A stretch of DNA of 64,000 nt from Acinetobacter sp. MB5 (GCF_003261585.1 NZ_POVU01000003.1:124001-188000); one strand, 5' to 3'; shown: positions 28,883 to 37,933, counted from the stretch's first letter. Notes: generated from the sequence alone by a model not told the origin. Numbers and translations are program-made.

Positions 28883-29650
28883 TTAGAATGAGTAGCGTAG
28901 ACCCAATGCAAGGTTATGGGCACGTAGATCATAACTTGATTCTTGAGTTCCCGTATAATTTCCATTAGAAGTAATATAATTCAGTTTAATTTTACCTGAA
29001 TCAATGTATTTATAAGAAAGGTCAGCTGCTAAGTTAGGCGTAATAGCATAGGATGTTCCGACACCAACAGCCCATATAAAGTTAAAATTAGTTTTGGCGG
29101 TTGTTGAAAAATCATAAGATCCGCCTGACCATACACCTGTTATATCATTATCGGAAAGCACACCCTTTGCATGAATACGCGTTGCACCAACACCTACTGC
29201 AAAATATGGCGTAAATTTACTGCTATTTTTCCAATCAAAGTAGGTATTCCACATCATTGACTGCTGCTGTAATTTAACTGTATCTTTTAAATAATATGGA
29301 TAGTAGTAAAAACCTGTTTTACTTACAAATTTATGATCTTCTTGTGCTGAATATTCCAATTCAGTACGTACAGGCACATGCAAACTTGGCTCTAAATTCC
29401 AACCAAAGGCCAAAGCACCAGAAACTAATGTTTTTTGACTATTGGACATACCAAAAATAGAACCACTAATTGGATATGTAGAATAATTCGCATCGCTATT
29501 ATAATTTAAATGATTAGGATCTAAATCGGTAATATTTGCTCCAATTTTTACTGAAACATAAGCATCCTTCAACACTCCTTCTGCTGCTAAAGCTGGAACA
29601 GAAACTGTTGTAGCTAATGCTCCAATAATCAAAATTGTATTTCTATTCAT
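28883..29650 (-). CDS. Outer-membrane beta-barrel protein (opacity/OmpA-like barrel)
   Basis: A 255-residue precursor with a signal peptide of about 22 residues (VSVPALAAE) and alternating hydrophobic strands consistent with an eight-stranded barrel, ending in the classic outer-membrane C-terminus LGLRYSF. GVGTSYAITPNLAADLSYKY resembles OmpA-type barrels. Ligand or role is not readable. The 5' leader on the minus strand contains a threefold repeat (29684-29721). Confidence 0.8.
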   Translation of the reverse strand: MNRNTILIIGALATTVSVPALAAEGVLKDAYVSVKIGANITDLDPNHLNYNSDANYSTYPISGSIFGMSNSQKTLVSGALAFGWNLEPSLHVPVRTELEYSAQEDHKFVSKTGFYYYPYYLKDTVKLQQQSMMWNTYFDWKNSSKFTPYFAVGVGATRIHAKGVLSDNDITGVWSGGSYDFSTTAKTNFNFIWAVGVGTSYAITPNLAADLSYKYIDSGKIKLNYITSNGNYTGTQESSYDLRAHNLALGLRYSF

Positions 29651-29970
29651 TTTGAAAACTCCTTTTCCTTTTAATTCTTTTGCTGTGCTACTGGCTGTGC
29701 TACTGTTTGCTGTGCTACTGACTGTGTAAGAAAGATAGACTTTTTTGAATATGTTTTAGCCTACTATACTAACAATTCGATACAAATCAACACAAAAATC
29801 ACATTTTTAACCAATATAATGTAAATTTCACATGAAATATAAAATAATATGAAACACATCACATTTATAAGAAATATCGTCAACAAATATAAAGTTACAT
29901 AACCCAATAGCACTATTTTTTAAATTAAATATACTGAAGAAAACAACTAAAATAGGATTAAACTATAGCC
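29651..29970. other. Divergent intergenic region
   Basis: This 320-base stretch separates the minus-strand outer-membrane protein from the plus-strand META lipoprotein. Apart from the CAGTAGCACAG repeats it is AT-rich, with no ORF or RNA gene that I can support; it must hold both promoters. Confidence 0.5.
29684..29721 (-). repeat. Threefold CAGTAGCACAG short repeat
   Basis: CTGTGCTACTG on the plus strand occurs three times at 29684-29694, 29696-29706 and 29711-29721, with spacers of one and four bases, plus a partial unit at 29723. It lies 33-70 bases upstream of the outer-membrane protein start, within or near its promoter or leader. Confidence 0.75.
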
Positions 29971-30423
29971 ATGAAAAAACTGATTTTACTGATTATTTTG
30001 ACAAGTACTGGTTTGATTTCTGCATGCTCCAACTTTTCTGGACATTCCTCAATACCAGCGTTACAGCAACAGCAGCTTCAAACCAAAGAAATGGTTTGGC
30101 AACTTTATCGTATCGATGGGCAGACACTATCGAATCAAGAAAGTACACATCTACCCTATTTACGCTTTGATGCCGCCAATAAACAAGTAAGTGGTAGTGA
30201 TGGATGTAACCGAATTTTTGGCAGTTACCAAATACAAGGAAATACACTACATCTAAGTCCATTAGCCTCGACTAAAATGATGTGTATAGATGATATGCAA
30301 ATCAGTGATCAATTTCATTTAGCTTTAGCAAAAGTCGAAAGCTTTAGCATTGAGCAGCAGACGCTAAAATTAAAAGATCAGTCTAATCATGTGATTATGG
30401 AATTTCATTCTCAGAGTCACTAA
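29971..30423 (+). CDS. META-domain lipoprotein (HslJ-like)
   Basis: A 150-residue lipoprotein. The signal peptide ends in the lipobox Leu-Ile-Ser-Ala-Cys with Cys19 as lipidation site. The META/HslJ domain (about 45-145) is marked by VSGSDGCNRIFGSYQI and LASTKMMCIDDM, which holds the usual paired cysteines. HslJ-type proteins are linked to heat and novobiocin resistance in E. coli; the role here is inferred only. msrA follows after 30 bases, so co-transcription is likely. Confidence 0.85.
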   Translation: MKKLILLIILTSTGLISACSNFSGHSSIPALQQQQLQTKEMVWQLYRIDGQTLSNQESTHLPYLRFDAANKQVSGSDGCNRIFGSYQIQGNTLHLSPLASTKMMCIDDMQISDQFHLALAKVESFSIEQQTLKLKDQSNHVIMEFHSQSH

Positions 30424-30453
30424 AATATTTTGAGTTCATTTAAGGATATAGAT

Positions 30454-30975
30454 ATGCAACAGGCTTTATTTGGTGGTGGCTGTTTTTGGTGTGTTGAAGC
30501 TGTTTTCTTACAGCTTCGTGGTGTGACTCATGTTACAAGTGGTTATGCTGGCGGCCACAGTACTGAACCAAGCTATGAAGCTGTTTGTAGTGGAAACACA
30601 GGACATGCTGAAGTGGTGCGTATAGATTTCGATGAACAACAAATTAGTTATCATGATCTTCTCACGGTGTTCTTTGCAACACATGATCCAACCACACTCA
30701 ACCGACAAGGCAATGATATTGGAACACAATATCGCTCAGTGATTTACTACTACAATGATGAGCAAAAACAGCAAGCCGAAGCGTTAATCAACGAGCTAAA
30801 GGCTGAGGGCATTCAGATTGTCACTGAATTATCATCTGAACCGACTTTTTATGCTGCTGAAGATTATCATCAAAACTATTATGCAAAGAATCCGACACAA
30901 GGTTACTGTAATTTTGCAATTCCACCGAAACTTAACAAACTGCGTAGTAAATTCCAGAGTTTATTGAAAGCATAA
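30454..30975 (+). CDS. msrA: Peptide methionine sulfoxide reductase A
   Basis: MsrA reduces methionine-S-sulfoxide in proteins, repairing oxidative damage. The 173-residue protein has nucleophile Cys10 in [17 protein letters not shown] for cofactor contact, and a C-terminal GYCNF cysteine as likely resolving residue. ATG 30454 is preceded by TAAGGATA at the right distance; an upstream TTG at 30430 is unlikely. It is 30 bases after the META lipoprotein gene. A terminator follows. Confidence 0.95.
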   Translation: MQQALFGGGCFWCVEAVFLQLRGVTHVTSGYAGGHSTEPSYEAVCSGNTGHAEVVRIDFDEQQISYHDLLTVFFATHDPTTLNRQGNDIGTQYRSVIYYYNDEQKQQAEALINELKAEGIQIVTELSSEPTFYAAEDYHQNYYAKNPTQGYCNFAIPPKLNKLRSKFQSLLKA

Positions 30976-31005
30976 AAAAAGCGACCATCAGGTCGCTTTT
31001 TTTAT
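30974..31005. terminator. Terminator between msrA and exbD
   Basis: Stem AAAGCGACC / GGTCGCTTT, loop ATCA, flanked by A and T runs, so it can serve both converging operons. Confidence 0.88.
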
Positions 31006-31012
31006 TTTTAAA

Positions 31013-31420
31013 TCAGTTATTTTCGCTTACAAAAGCGATATCACTCAGCCCGGCTTCGCTTGCACGTGACATCACTTGCGCCACCATATCGTAACGGGAT
31101 TCTTTATCCGCACGAAGTTGCACAGTTGGCTTTTCTGCTTGCTGACCTGCCACATTGAAACGTTGAGCTAGGTCATCTAAGCTAATAATTTGATCATTCC
31201 ACGCCACCTCACCTTTGGCATTAATACTAATGGTAATTGCCTGTGGTGGTGGCGTCGTAATTTGTGCAGTTGTCTTGGGTAAAGTTAAAGGAATCGAAGG
31301 ATTCGCAACTGTTGCTGTAACCAAGAAAATGATCATCAACACCAGCATAATATCGATTAGCGGAATGAGGTTCATCTCATTCATGCCAGTATCGTGATCT
31401 TCACCCAATTGAAAAGCCAT
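31013..31420 (-). CDS. exbD: Biopolymer transport protein ExbD
   Basis: ExbD, with ExbB, converts the proton-motive force into TonB movement in the inner membrane. The 135-residue protein has a short cytoplasmic start, one membrane helix with the essential aspartate in LIPLIDIMLVLMIIFLVTA (about 18-36), and a periplasmic domain. It overlaps exbB by one base and is last in the tonB-exbB-exbD operon. It should energise receptors such as the PiuA-type one at 13329. Confidence 0.95.
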   Translation of the reverse strand: MAFQLGEDHDTGMNEMNLIPLIDIMLVLMIIFLVTATVANPSIPLTLPKTTAQITTPPPQAITISINAKGEVAWNDQIISLDDLAQRFNVAGQQAEKPTVQLRADKESRYDMVAQVMSRASEAGLSDIAFVSENN

Positions 31421-32052
31421 TATGCTTGACCTCCAGCATAACTTTGTTGTGTTGCTTTGGTTGTATTCACCGCAGCAGTTTGTGCTGTAGATTCTTGTTG
31501 CAACATGGTATCAATTAACAAACTATGCGCTTTGTCTTGAAGTGCATGTGCAAGTGCACGATTCGCACGAACACAAATGTTATAAGCAAGTACCGCAGGA
31601 ATCGCAACACCCAAACCCAAACCTGTCATGATCAGTGCTTCACCAACTGGTGTTGCAACTTGAGCCAGACCTGCCTGTCCACTACGGCCAACCGCAACCA
31701 ATGCATGGAAGATTCCCCACACTGTACCAAATAGACCTACAAAAGGTGCAATAGAAGCAATTGTACCTAACACTGCTACACCTTTTTCTGCTGAAGTTTT
31801 TTCTTCAGAGATTTGACGCAACAAAGCTTGCTCTGCAACCGCTTTACGCTGCTCAAATGCAAGTGGTGCAAGCTTCGCTTTCAACTTTGTCAGCGCTTGT
31901 TCGAGTTGAGCATATGCCTGTTGCTTAAGTTGACGCGTACCCATCAAACGCAGTGCGAAGATCGTCCACGTTGTGATCGACATTGCAATTAACACAAAAT
32001 ACAGTGTTTTACTTACTGCATCAGCATTTTGCCAGTAGACTGAAAAGTTCAT
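31420..32052 (-). CDS. exbB: MotA/TolQ/ExbB proton channel protein
   Basis: ExbB forms the pentameric channel scaffold around ExbD. The 210-residue protein has three predicted helices (about 13-35, 100-125, 140-162) and the family signature GTIASIAPFVGLFGTVWGI, then PVGEALIMTGLGLGVAIPAV. The C-terminus is a glutamine/threonine-rich tail. It lies 34 bases after tonB and overlaps exbD by one base. Confidence 0.95.
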   Translation of the reverse strand: MNFSVYWQNADAVSKTLYFVLIAMSITTWTIFALRLMGTRQLKQQAYAQLEQALTKLKAKLAPLAFEQRKAVAEQALLRQISEEKTSAEKGVAVLGTIASIAPFVGLFGTVWGIFHALVAVGRSGQAGLAQVATPVGEALIMTGLGLGVAIPAVLAYNICVRANRALAHALQDKAHSLLIDTMLQQESTAQTAAVNTTKATQQSYAGGQA

Positions 32053-32086
32053 GCTCGAACTCCTGATTTCATAAATTAGCCGTAAA

Positions 32087-32857
32087 TTATGGTGTTAAAT
32101 CAAATGGTTGTTTCGCCTTAATTGGATACGCAACACCATTTTCTTTATAAGGTTTAAATTTTGCGCCACGTACTGCTCGAAGAACTTTCTCATCGAGTGC
32201 AGATACGCCGCTACTTTTAACAATCGTTACTTTGGTAATTTTGCCTTTTTCATCAGCTTCAATTAAAACCACAACACTACGTGCTGAACCTTGAAGCTCA
32301 CTACCATCATAAGAAATGTGTGGTGAACGGCTCCACTGCACTCCTGAACCACCAATACTGACCGTTTTTGGAGATGGATCTGCCGCAGGTGCGCTCGGTT
32401 GAGGTGTTACAGGTTGTGGTGCAGGCTGAGGTGTCGGTTTCGTCACGACTGACGTTGTCGTGGTCACTACAGGTGTCACGGGAGCTTTCACCACTGTTTG
32501 CTCAACAGCTTTTTTCGGCGATGGAGCTTTCACTTGTTGAATTTTTTCCACCTTTTTAGGCGGTGGAGGTAACTGTTTTTCAACAATCTTAACTTCCTTT
32601 ACCTCTTTTGGTTTTTCCTGTGGTTTTGGTTTTTCTTTTGGTTTTGGAGGTAACGGTTTTGGAGGTTGTTGAATCTTAACAAAACGAACGTGTAATGGAT
32701 CTTTATGAATTGGTTTTAAGTCCTGAATTTTCATTTGACCTAATGCCCATAATACGCCCACGTGTCCAACTACAACAACGGCTAATGCAGTGAGGATTTT
32801 CTTTTTCATATGATCGCTTGGGTTAGGATCTAAATTCAGCACGGGAGAGTGACTCAT
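32087..32857 (-). CDS. tonB: Energy transducer TonB
   Basis: TonB spans the periplasm and pulls on TonB boxes of outer-membrane receptors. The 256-residue protein has one N-terminal membrane helix (about 20-40), a long Pro/Lys-rich spacer (about 55-150) full of KPxP repeats, and the C-terminal TonB domain (about 175-256) with GKITKVTIVKSSGVSALDE. I chose ATG 32857 (MSHSPVLNL); the frame extends to 32908, and MKKKIL at 32809 is another option. It leads the tonB-exbB-exbD operon. Confidence 0.93.
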   Translation of the reverse strand: MSHSPVLNLDPNPSDHMKKKILTALAVVVVGHVGVLWALGQMKIQDLKPIHKDPLHVRFVKIQQPPKPLPPKPKEKPKPQEKPKEVKEVKIVEKQLPPPPKKVEKIQQVKAPSPKKAVEQTVVKAPVTPVVTTTTSVVTKPTPQPAPQPVTPQPSAPAADPSPKTVSIGGSGVQWSRSPHISYDGSELQGSARSVVVLIEADEKGKITKVTIVKSSGVSALDEKVLRAVRGAKFKPYKENGVAYPIKAKQPFDLTP

Positions 32858-33187
32858 AACACAACAATAACCTGTGATGTACGATTCATCTAGCGATCTA
32901 ATCGGCAAGATGAATCACAACTATTGGGTTGGACGATTAAGCCTCAATATAATAAATGAGAAGTGTTTTCATTTGCAACCTCTTTTTCATAATTCTTCAT
33001 GCAGAAAATTCAGCTTTGAAACAGAGATAAATCATCATGAAAACTTACAAATTTAATGATATAACATAACACTATAATTTCCAATGAAATCTATGTAACT
33101 TCACTCCACAAATTCCATATATAGATCAAAAGTTTAAGAAAAACTATCAGTTTTTCAATTGGTATGTTATACTTCGAGAACCATTAT
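32858..33187. other. Intergenic region between tonB and ssrA
   Basis: A 330-base AT-rich stretch holding the tonB promoter (minus strand) and the ssrA promoter (plus strand). An imperfect AATGA-N9-TCATT palindrome at 32955-32973 is only a poor Fur match (8 of 19). No convincing gene is present. Confidence 0.5.
33168..33173 (+). promoter_or_regulatory. Candidate -10 element for ssrA
   Basis: TATACT lies 14 bases before the mature tmRNA 5' end, allowing a short leader that RNase P would remove. No good -35 hexamer is visible at the expected spacing, so this is tentative. Confidence 0.4.
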
Positions 33188-33547
33188 GGGGATGTTATTG
33201 GCTTCGACGCTGGTGATGAAACTCATAGATGCATGCCGAGAGCGCATTTCCTCTCGTAAATCAAATTTGCATTTTTATAGTCGCAAACGACGAAACTTAC
33301 GCTCTAGCTGCCTAAGGGCCGCTTGTCCGCTTCACTGAATACTTGTGGTCAGTGAACCCGACCGAAGCGAACGCACACAAGTCCGTATAAAGTCAAGCCT
33401 CGGGGCTTTATACCAAATTAAGAGGATCGCGTTTTGTACCCTGTTCGTCGGGTCACTCAATGTTAAAACAATAGACGATATCTAAGCATGTAGTATTCTC
33501 GAGCGTAATGCTGGCGGACGCGGGTTCAACTCCCGCCATCTCCACCA
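33188..33547 (+). ncRNA. ssrA: Transfer-messenger RNA (tmRNA)
   Basis: tmRNA rescues stalled ribosomes and adds a degradation tag. The 5' GGGGATG and the 3' end with the T-arm GGTTCAACTCCCGCC and terminal CCA form the alanine-tRNA-like acceptor (GGGG...CTCCACCA). The internal tag frame at 33283-33315 reads ANDETYALAA then TAA. The LAA tail directs products to ClpXP, both subunits of which are encoded in this window. A hairpin terminator follows. Total length of about 360 bases is normal. Confidence 0.97.
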
Positions 33548-33590
33548 TATACTTAAATTTATATGCCGTAATATGACGATGTATAAGTTG

Positions 33591-33626
33591 AAAAGGCTTA
33601 AATCTAAAGGGTTTAAGCCTTTTTTC
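33591..33626 (+). terminator. Terminator after ssrA
   Basis: Arms AAAAGGCTTAAA / TTTAAGCCTTTT, loop of nine, then a T run. Confidence 0.85.
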
Positions 33627-33743
33627 TTGCTTATATATAACGAATCATAACTGTATATACCACTGCTCACCATGTATCACTCCTTGTATCCTTGATAAAA
33701 AATTGAAACGGCAGGGATACAAGAAAAATCAGACCTATCAATA

Positions 33744-33774
33744 TTAAAAAACTTGGGCTTATAAAAACCCAAAT
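33744..33774 (-). terminator. Likely terminator after the OprD gene
   Basis: On the minus strand a TTGGG / CCCAA stem with a ten-base loop is followed by a T run; the stem is short, so confidence is moderate. Confidence 0.5.
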
Positions 33775-33818
33775 AATTTAATTTTGCCATCAGTTTATAC
33801 ACAACAGAGTATGTCTTG

Positions 33819-35168
33819 CTAAAACTTATATGTATAAGTTAAAGCTACACGATGTTGATGCCATGAAGATTTCAGCATGCCATTTATTTTCTGAGACAAA
33901 TTATCTCGATCAAAACGGGAATGATAGGTGAGATAAGAATAACGAAAATCTAAATGTCTTAAATATGGAATTTTATAGGCAAGCGTAAACTCGGTAAAAT
34001 GTTCCTTTCCAGTGACATCACTTTGAATGTTACTTTGATGTGCACCACTTCCCGTAATATATTTAAACTCTGTACTTAAGCCTTGGATATAGTCTTTCCA
34101 GTTATATCTGATTCTTGCCATCCATGCCAATTCATCCCTATTTGTAAAATCTGGCCCAATTACGGTTGATGTCGGAAAGGGATTCGTTCCATTATCCTGA
34201 ATTAAAATCTGATCACGTGCCGATCTGGTGGAGTAGTTATCTTCAATCCAGAAACCATATATTTTGGTTAGGGCTGCGCCTAACTCCCAATTATTTTTTT
34301 TCCATGTGGCCTCAACAAAATACCCTTGTCCACGGTTTTCAATACTTTGTCCTTTAATACAATCAAGATCAGCTTCTGCACCACATTTAAACAGGTCACC
34401 AGCATTTCTTGAAAACATTGCCCCAGAGCGAAAATCCACACGGCTTGTTGATAATGGCAAACTATAATCAGCGATCAAACCATACTTCTTTAAATAGTGA
34501 GCGCTATTCAGATACTCAGCATTCAGTCCCCAACGGTCATATTTATATTTCATTCCAACTAATGCGACATAGTTAATTTTTTGATTATTGTCTGTCACAA
34601 AACTTGTAAATTTATCTGCTGTTCTAGGTTGCCACTTATTGTAATATCCTGCATATGCATTCCAGTTTTGTTGTAGTTGATAGCGTAGACTCACACCAGA
34701 AAATGTATCGGGTACAGCTCGGTTAAATGTACTTTTAATCAACATGGTATCGACCTTTTGTCGCCCGATACGAAGCTCATTCCCCTCGCCTAACTTGGCT
34801 TTTATCGCTAAAACTCCAACGCTGGCAAAACCCGTGTCTAATTTTCCATTGGGACGAACATCTAAAAGCTGTACAGTCGGTGTTCCAGAATCTGCAAGTT
34901 TCACTACCCCGTAAAGAGATGCATCTAGTCCAATCAGGTCATCGTAATATGCCGACTTATAATTTAATTCTGCGCCCAAAGCTGACTGCTGATATTGAGT
35001 TGTTTTAGGATTTGGGTTTAGGGTAGATGCATGTGCCTGACCATTATCTGAAAAATATCGTGTATTTAGTTTGAGTTCCAAGCTTTGATCTTCAAGCTCA
35101 TCTGCCAGCACATGCTGACAGCATATCGTAGCCATAGATAAGCTTAAAATTTTTGCAAATTTCATCAT
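33819..35168 (-). CDS. OprD-family outer-membrane porin
   Basis: A 449-residue precursor with a signal peptide (about 1-22, ending HVLA) and an 18-strand OprD-type barrel. ELKLNTRYFSDNGQ near the start and a final RVALTYTYKF fit the family. LRIGRQKVDTMLIKSTFNRA is a typical constriction-loop region. OprD members in Acinetobacter and Pseudomonas pass amino acids or aromatic carboxylates such as benzoate or vanillate. Its neighbour upstream on the same strand is an MFS importer, a usual pairing for uptake of an organic acid. Confidence 0.88.
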   Translation of the reverse strand: MMKFAKILSLSMATICCQHVLADELEDQSLELKLNTRYFSDNGQAHASTLNPNPKTTQYQQSALGAELNYKSAYYDDLIGLDASLYGVVKLADSGTPTVQLLDVRPNGKLDTGFASVGVLAIKAKLGEGNELRIGRQKVDTMLIKSTFNRAVPDTFSGVSLRYQLQQNWNAYAGYYNKWQPRTADKFTSFVTDNNQKINYVALVGMKYKYDRWGLNAEYLNSAHYLKKYGLIADYSLPLSTSRVDFRSGAMFSRNAGDLFKCGAEADLDCIKGQSIENRGQGYFVEATWKKNNWELGAALTKIYGFWIEDNYSTRSARDQILIQDNGTNPFPTSTVIGPDFTNRDELAWMARIRYNWKDYIQGLSTEFKYITGSGAHQSNIQSDVTGKEHFTEFTLAYKIPYLRHLDFRYSYLTYHSRFDRDNLSQKINGMLKSSWHQHRVALTYTYKF

Positions 35169-35256
35169 AAAATCCTTTTTTAAGATAAAAAGAGGCTGGA
35201 CCTAGTGCTGCTATGAGCACTAAGCCATCAACAAGAAGTAGAGTGTTTTTAAATCA

Positions 35257-36642
35257 TTAAGGAGAGAGTTTTTCGAGCATTTGCCCTTTTGTTTCTATTG
35301 CAAACCAGAATGTTACAAGTCCACCAACCAATGCAACCACAGCTAAAACACTAAACACGTACTGGATACCGTAACCAGCAACAACCAGTCCGACCATGAG
35401 TGGCCCAATTGCAGATCCTGCACGTAACCAAGCTGTGCTAAATCCAATGCCCATCGCTCTTAATCTCGTTGGATAAAGCTCGGCAGCATACAAATACAGT
35501 GAGAATGAAATCGTCTGTAAAATTGCATAGCTCAGTGTTGCCAAAACCAGAACTTGTGTCGCTGTTTTGGCACCGAGTATAGAAAGACTCATTAAAGGAA
35601 TAATCGCCAAGAAAAAAGCAGCGGTGTACCAAGGGCGTCGTCCTACTTTATCAATCATTAAAGCGCATAAGATTGATGCAATAACCCCAACACCTGAAGT
35701 GATCCAACCATAACCTAGACTTGTTTGCAGTGACAAACCAAAATGTTGTTTATAAAGTGATGGAAGCCACGTCACCATCGCATTGTTGACCATGTAAACG
35801 CAAAACCACATGCCCCAAAGCGTAAAGGTACGTTTACGATATATGCCACTAAACAGTTCGCGCCAATCCGTTTTTGCCATTGCTTGAGGATTAATTTCTT
35901 TCACAATCGGCTCAGATAGCACTTTCCCTTGCCTAATTGCACCCTGCTCAAAGCAAGTGACTACTTGATCGGCTTCTGCAAAACGACCTTTAGACGCCAA
36001 CCAGCGTGGTGATTCTTTCAGGAAAAATCTAAGCGGAATAACCAGTACCGAAGGAATCAACCCCACAATAAACATGACTTTCCAGCCATAAATCGGCATA
36101 AGGAAATATGCAGCCATGCCAGCAAACATTAACCCTAAAGGAAACAGGACTTCATATAACAAGAAAAATTTTCCGCGTTTCTCGGCACCAATAAACTCAT
36201 TGATATATGCACTGGCAACAGGCACTTCGCCACCTGTTCCAACACCCTGAAAAAACCGAAAAACCAGTAAAGATAAGCCACTCCATGCAAACAAGCAGGA
36301 AATATCCATTGCCACAAAAAGCAGGATTGTAAAAGACAGCACCTTGATTCGGCCGACTTTTTCAGCCAAAGAACCAAAGAAAACTGCACCAAATAATTGG
36401 CCCACATAACCTGCAGCAATAATCGCGCCGACAAAAGCAGGTGTTAAGTGCCACTCACTGATTAACTGGGGTAAAGCAAAAGCAATTGCCAGAACAGTAT
36501 AGGCATCAAAAAACGTCGCTATACCAATAGTGACCCGCATAAATTGCAACTCACGTGTTACAGGAATTCGTTCGAGTCTTGCAATAATTTCAGCATTTTT
36601 TTGATGATGATGAATTAATTCCGTATCTGCTAGATTTGTCAT
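35257..36642 (-). CDS. MFS transporter (sugar/aromatic-acid type)
   Basis: A 461-residue 12-helix major-facilitator protein. The loop 2-3 motif is GSLAEKVGRIKVLSFT and the loop 8-9 counterpart IDKVGRRPWYTAA; YLYAAELYPTRLRAMGIGFS is typical of sugar-porter-like and aromatic-acid symporters. It probably imports a small organic acid through the inner membrane after passage by the OprD porin 88 bases downstream. I chose ATG 36642, since AGGAG lies seven bases before it and the frame's outer start at 36660 is a TTG. Confidence 0.88.
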   Translation of the reverse strand: MTNLADTELIHHHQKNAEIIARLERIPVTRELQFMRVTIGIATFFDAYTVLAIAFALPQLISEWHLTPAFVGAIIAAGYVGQLFGAVFFGSLAEKVGRIKVLSFTILLFVAMDISCLFAWSGLSLLVFRFFQGVGTGGEVPVASAYINEFIGAEKRGKFFLLYEVLFPLGLMFAGMAAYFLMPIYGWKVMFIVGLIPSVLVIPLRFFLKESPRWLASKGRFAEADQVVTCFEQGAIRQGKVLSEPIVKEINPQAMAKTDWRELFSGIYRKRTFTLWGMWFCVYMVNNAMVTWLPSLYKQHFGLSLQTSLGYGWITSGVGVIASILCALMIDKVGRRPWYTAAFFLAIIPLMSLSILGAKTATQVLVLATLSYAILQTISFSLYLYAAELYPTRLRAMGIGFSTAWLRAGSAIGPLMVGLVVAGYGIQYVFSVLAVVALVGGLVTFWFAIETKGQMLEKLSP

Positions 36643-36782
36643 CCTCATTCTCCTTTTCAACTACATTCCTCGTAGTCTTTTTGTTTTTTAAGCTGTAACT
36701 ACCTGTCACCAGCAATGTCGTCCTTTTTTATTCTTATTTTTAGATTCATGTCCGAACTTCGCCTCAGGCAGCCTACATGATA

Positions 36783-36813
36783 AAAGGGCTAACGTAAAAT
36801 GTTAGCCCTTTGA
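36783..36813 (-). terminator. Terminator after the DHDPS-family gene
   Basis: Arms AAAGGGCTAAC / GTTAGCCCTTT, loop seven, with a TTTTA tail on the minus strand. It separates the aldolase-like gene from the downstream MFS gene. Confidence 0.8.
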
Positions 36814-36816
36814 GTG

Positions 36817-37761
36817 TTAAGCAACCGCCTGTTTTTCAGTGACTTTACCGATACCTGCCAAACGCATCGCTTCATGAATTTCCTGTTCAGCCCCTGCTGC
36901 CAAAGGAAGTAACGGTGAACGAACTGTTGCATGATCGAGAATACCGCGTGCAACCAAGGCATGTTTGAGTGCAACCGTACCTTCCATATGCGAACCACGA
37001 TGGTAAACATTACGGGTGACTGGTAAAAGCTGATCATGAATAGCACGCGCTTTCTTATAATCTTTCGCCTTACCTGCTTGAATCATCTCAATCAACAGTT
37101 CAGGTGCAATGTTGCCATAACCGACCAGTGCCCCATCGACATCGAACATGGTGTGTAGCAAATATTCATCATGACAGGTCAGGATTTGCAGATCTGGGCG
37201 TTCACGGCGAATAATAGGAATTTCCACATCCCAACGGCGCATATTACGCACACCATTTTTCATGGCAAACACACCTGGTTGTGCAGAAATGTCGAGTAAG
37301 GTGTCCAAATCATAGGTAGCTTTGGTTGCATCAGGATATTGGAACAAAATTGAAGGCAATCCGCTTTCTTCGTAAATCGCTTTATAGCGGTCTTGCGGTG
37401 CACCTTTTTGATAACCAAAACGCAACCAGCCATGGGATGGATAAATCAGACCTGCCGATGCACCCGCTTCAACTGCACGCTTGGCTTCTTGTGCTGCAAC
37501 TTCCGTCCCTTCTAAAGTGATACCTGCAATGACTGGGATTTGGTTATCAACTGATTTCACAAAACTTTCGATCACTTGTTGCTGTTCTTTTTGCGAAAGG
37601 AATGTGCCTTCACCAGCATGACCAAGAACAACAAGACCTTTAACGCCATCAATGCTGCCAAGCCAAGAACCAAGTCGTTGAATTGCTGCATGGTCAACTG
37701 CGCCATCACGTGTAAATGGAGTTACAGGGGCTGGTGTTAAACCGCGTAAATCAATGCTCAT
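36817..37761 (-). CDS. Dihydrodipicolinate synthase-family lyase/aldolase
   Basis: A 314-residue class I aldolase-fold protein. The Schiff-base lysine is Lys168 in FAMKNG and the proton-relay tyrosine is Tyr142 in FQYPD; the carboxylate-binding loop is GHAGEGTF (47-54), in place of the GTTGE of true DapA. Family members act on 2-oxo acids (for example hydratase-aldolases of aromatic pathways, N-acetylneuraminate lyase). Biosynthetic DapA is unlikely given the catabolic setting and a divergent LysR gene with a palindromic operator. The substrate is unknown. Confidence 0.85.
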   Translation of the reverse strand: MSIDLRGLTPAPVTPFTRDGAVDHAAIQRLGSWLGSIDGVKGLVVLGHAGEGTFLSQKEQQQVIESFVKSVDNQIPVIAGITLEGTEVAAQEAKRAVEAGASAGLIYPSHGWLRFGYQKGAPQDRYKAIYEESGLPSILFQYPDATKATYDLDTLLDISAQPGVFAMKNGVRNMRRWDVEIPIIRRERPDLQILTCHDEYLLHTMFDVDGALVGYGNIAPELLIEMIQAGKAKDYKKARAIHDQLLPVTRNVYHRGSHMEGTVALKHALVARGILDHATVRSPLLPLAAGAEQEIHEAMRLAGIGKVTEKQAVA

Positions 37762-37809
37762 CTTCTGTATCCTTGTAAATCATCAAATTAAAAATATAAA
37801 ATTAATATA

Positions 37810-37829
37810 ATTCAATAAGATAATTGAAT
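37810..37829. promoter_or_regulatory. Candidate LysR operator
   Basis: ATTCAAT (37810-37816) and ATTGAAT (37823-37829) form a perfect inverted repeat with a six-base spacer, matching the T-N11-A rule for LysR sites. It lies between the divergent aldolase-like gene and the LysR gene. Confidence 0.6.
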
Positions 37830-37933
37830 ATTTAAACTTTATGATTAAAGTATAGGATGGATAAAATTGTTCGAGAATCCGCTATTTTTATATTTCAGTT
37901 ATACTGGATTTGTATATCTCACAGGAATGAGAA

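Noticed and set aside
32955..32973. Possible Fur box upstream of tonB
   Set aside because: Only 8 of 19 consensus positions match, although the half-sites AATGA / TCATT are palindromic.
33482..33673. 63-codon minus-strand ORF with WRWRELNPRPPAL
   Set aside because: It is antisense to the 3' end of tmRNA; this peptide is a well-known false ORF from the tRNA-like T-arm.
33548..33818. Possible att site or integrase remnant after ssrA
   Set aside because: No repeat of the tmRNA 3' end and no integrase frame could be found in the window, so an island boundary here is not supported by sequence alone.
36817..37761. Lysine-biosynthetic dapA
   Set aside because: The carboxylate-binding loop differs and the gene is divergent from its own LysR gene among catabolic genes.
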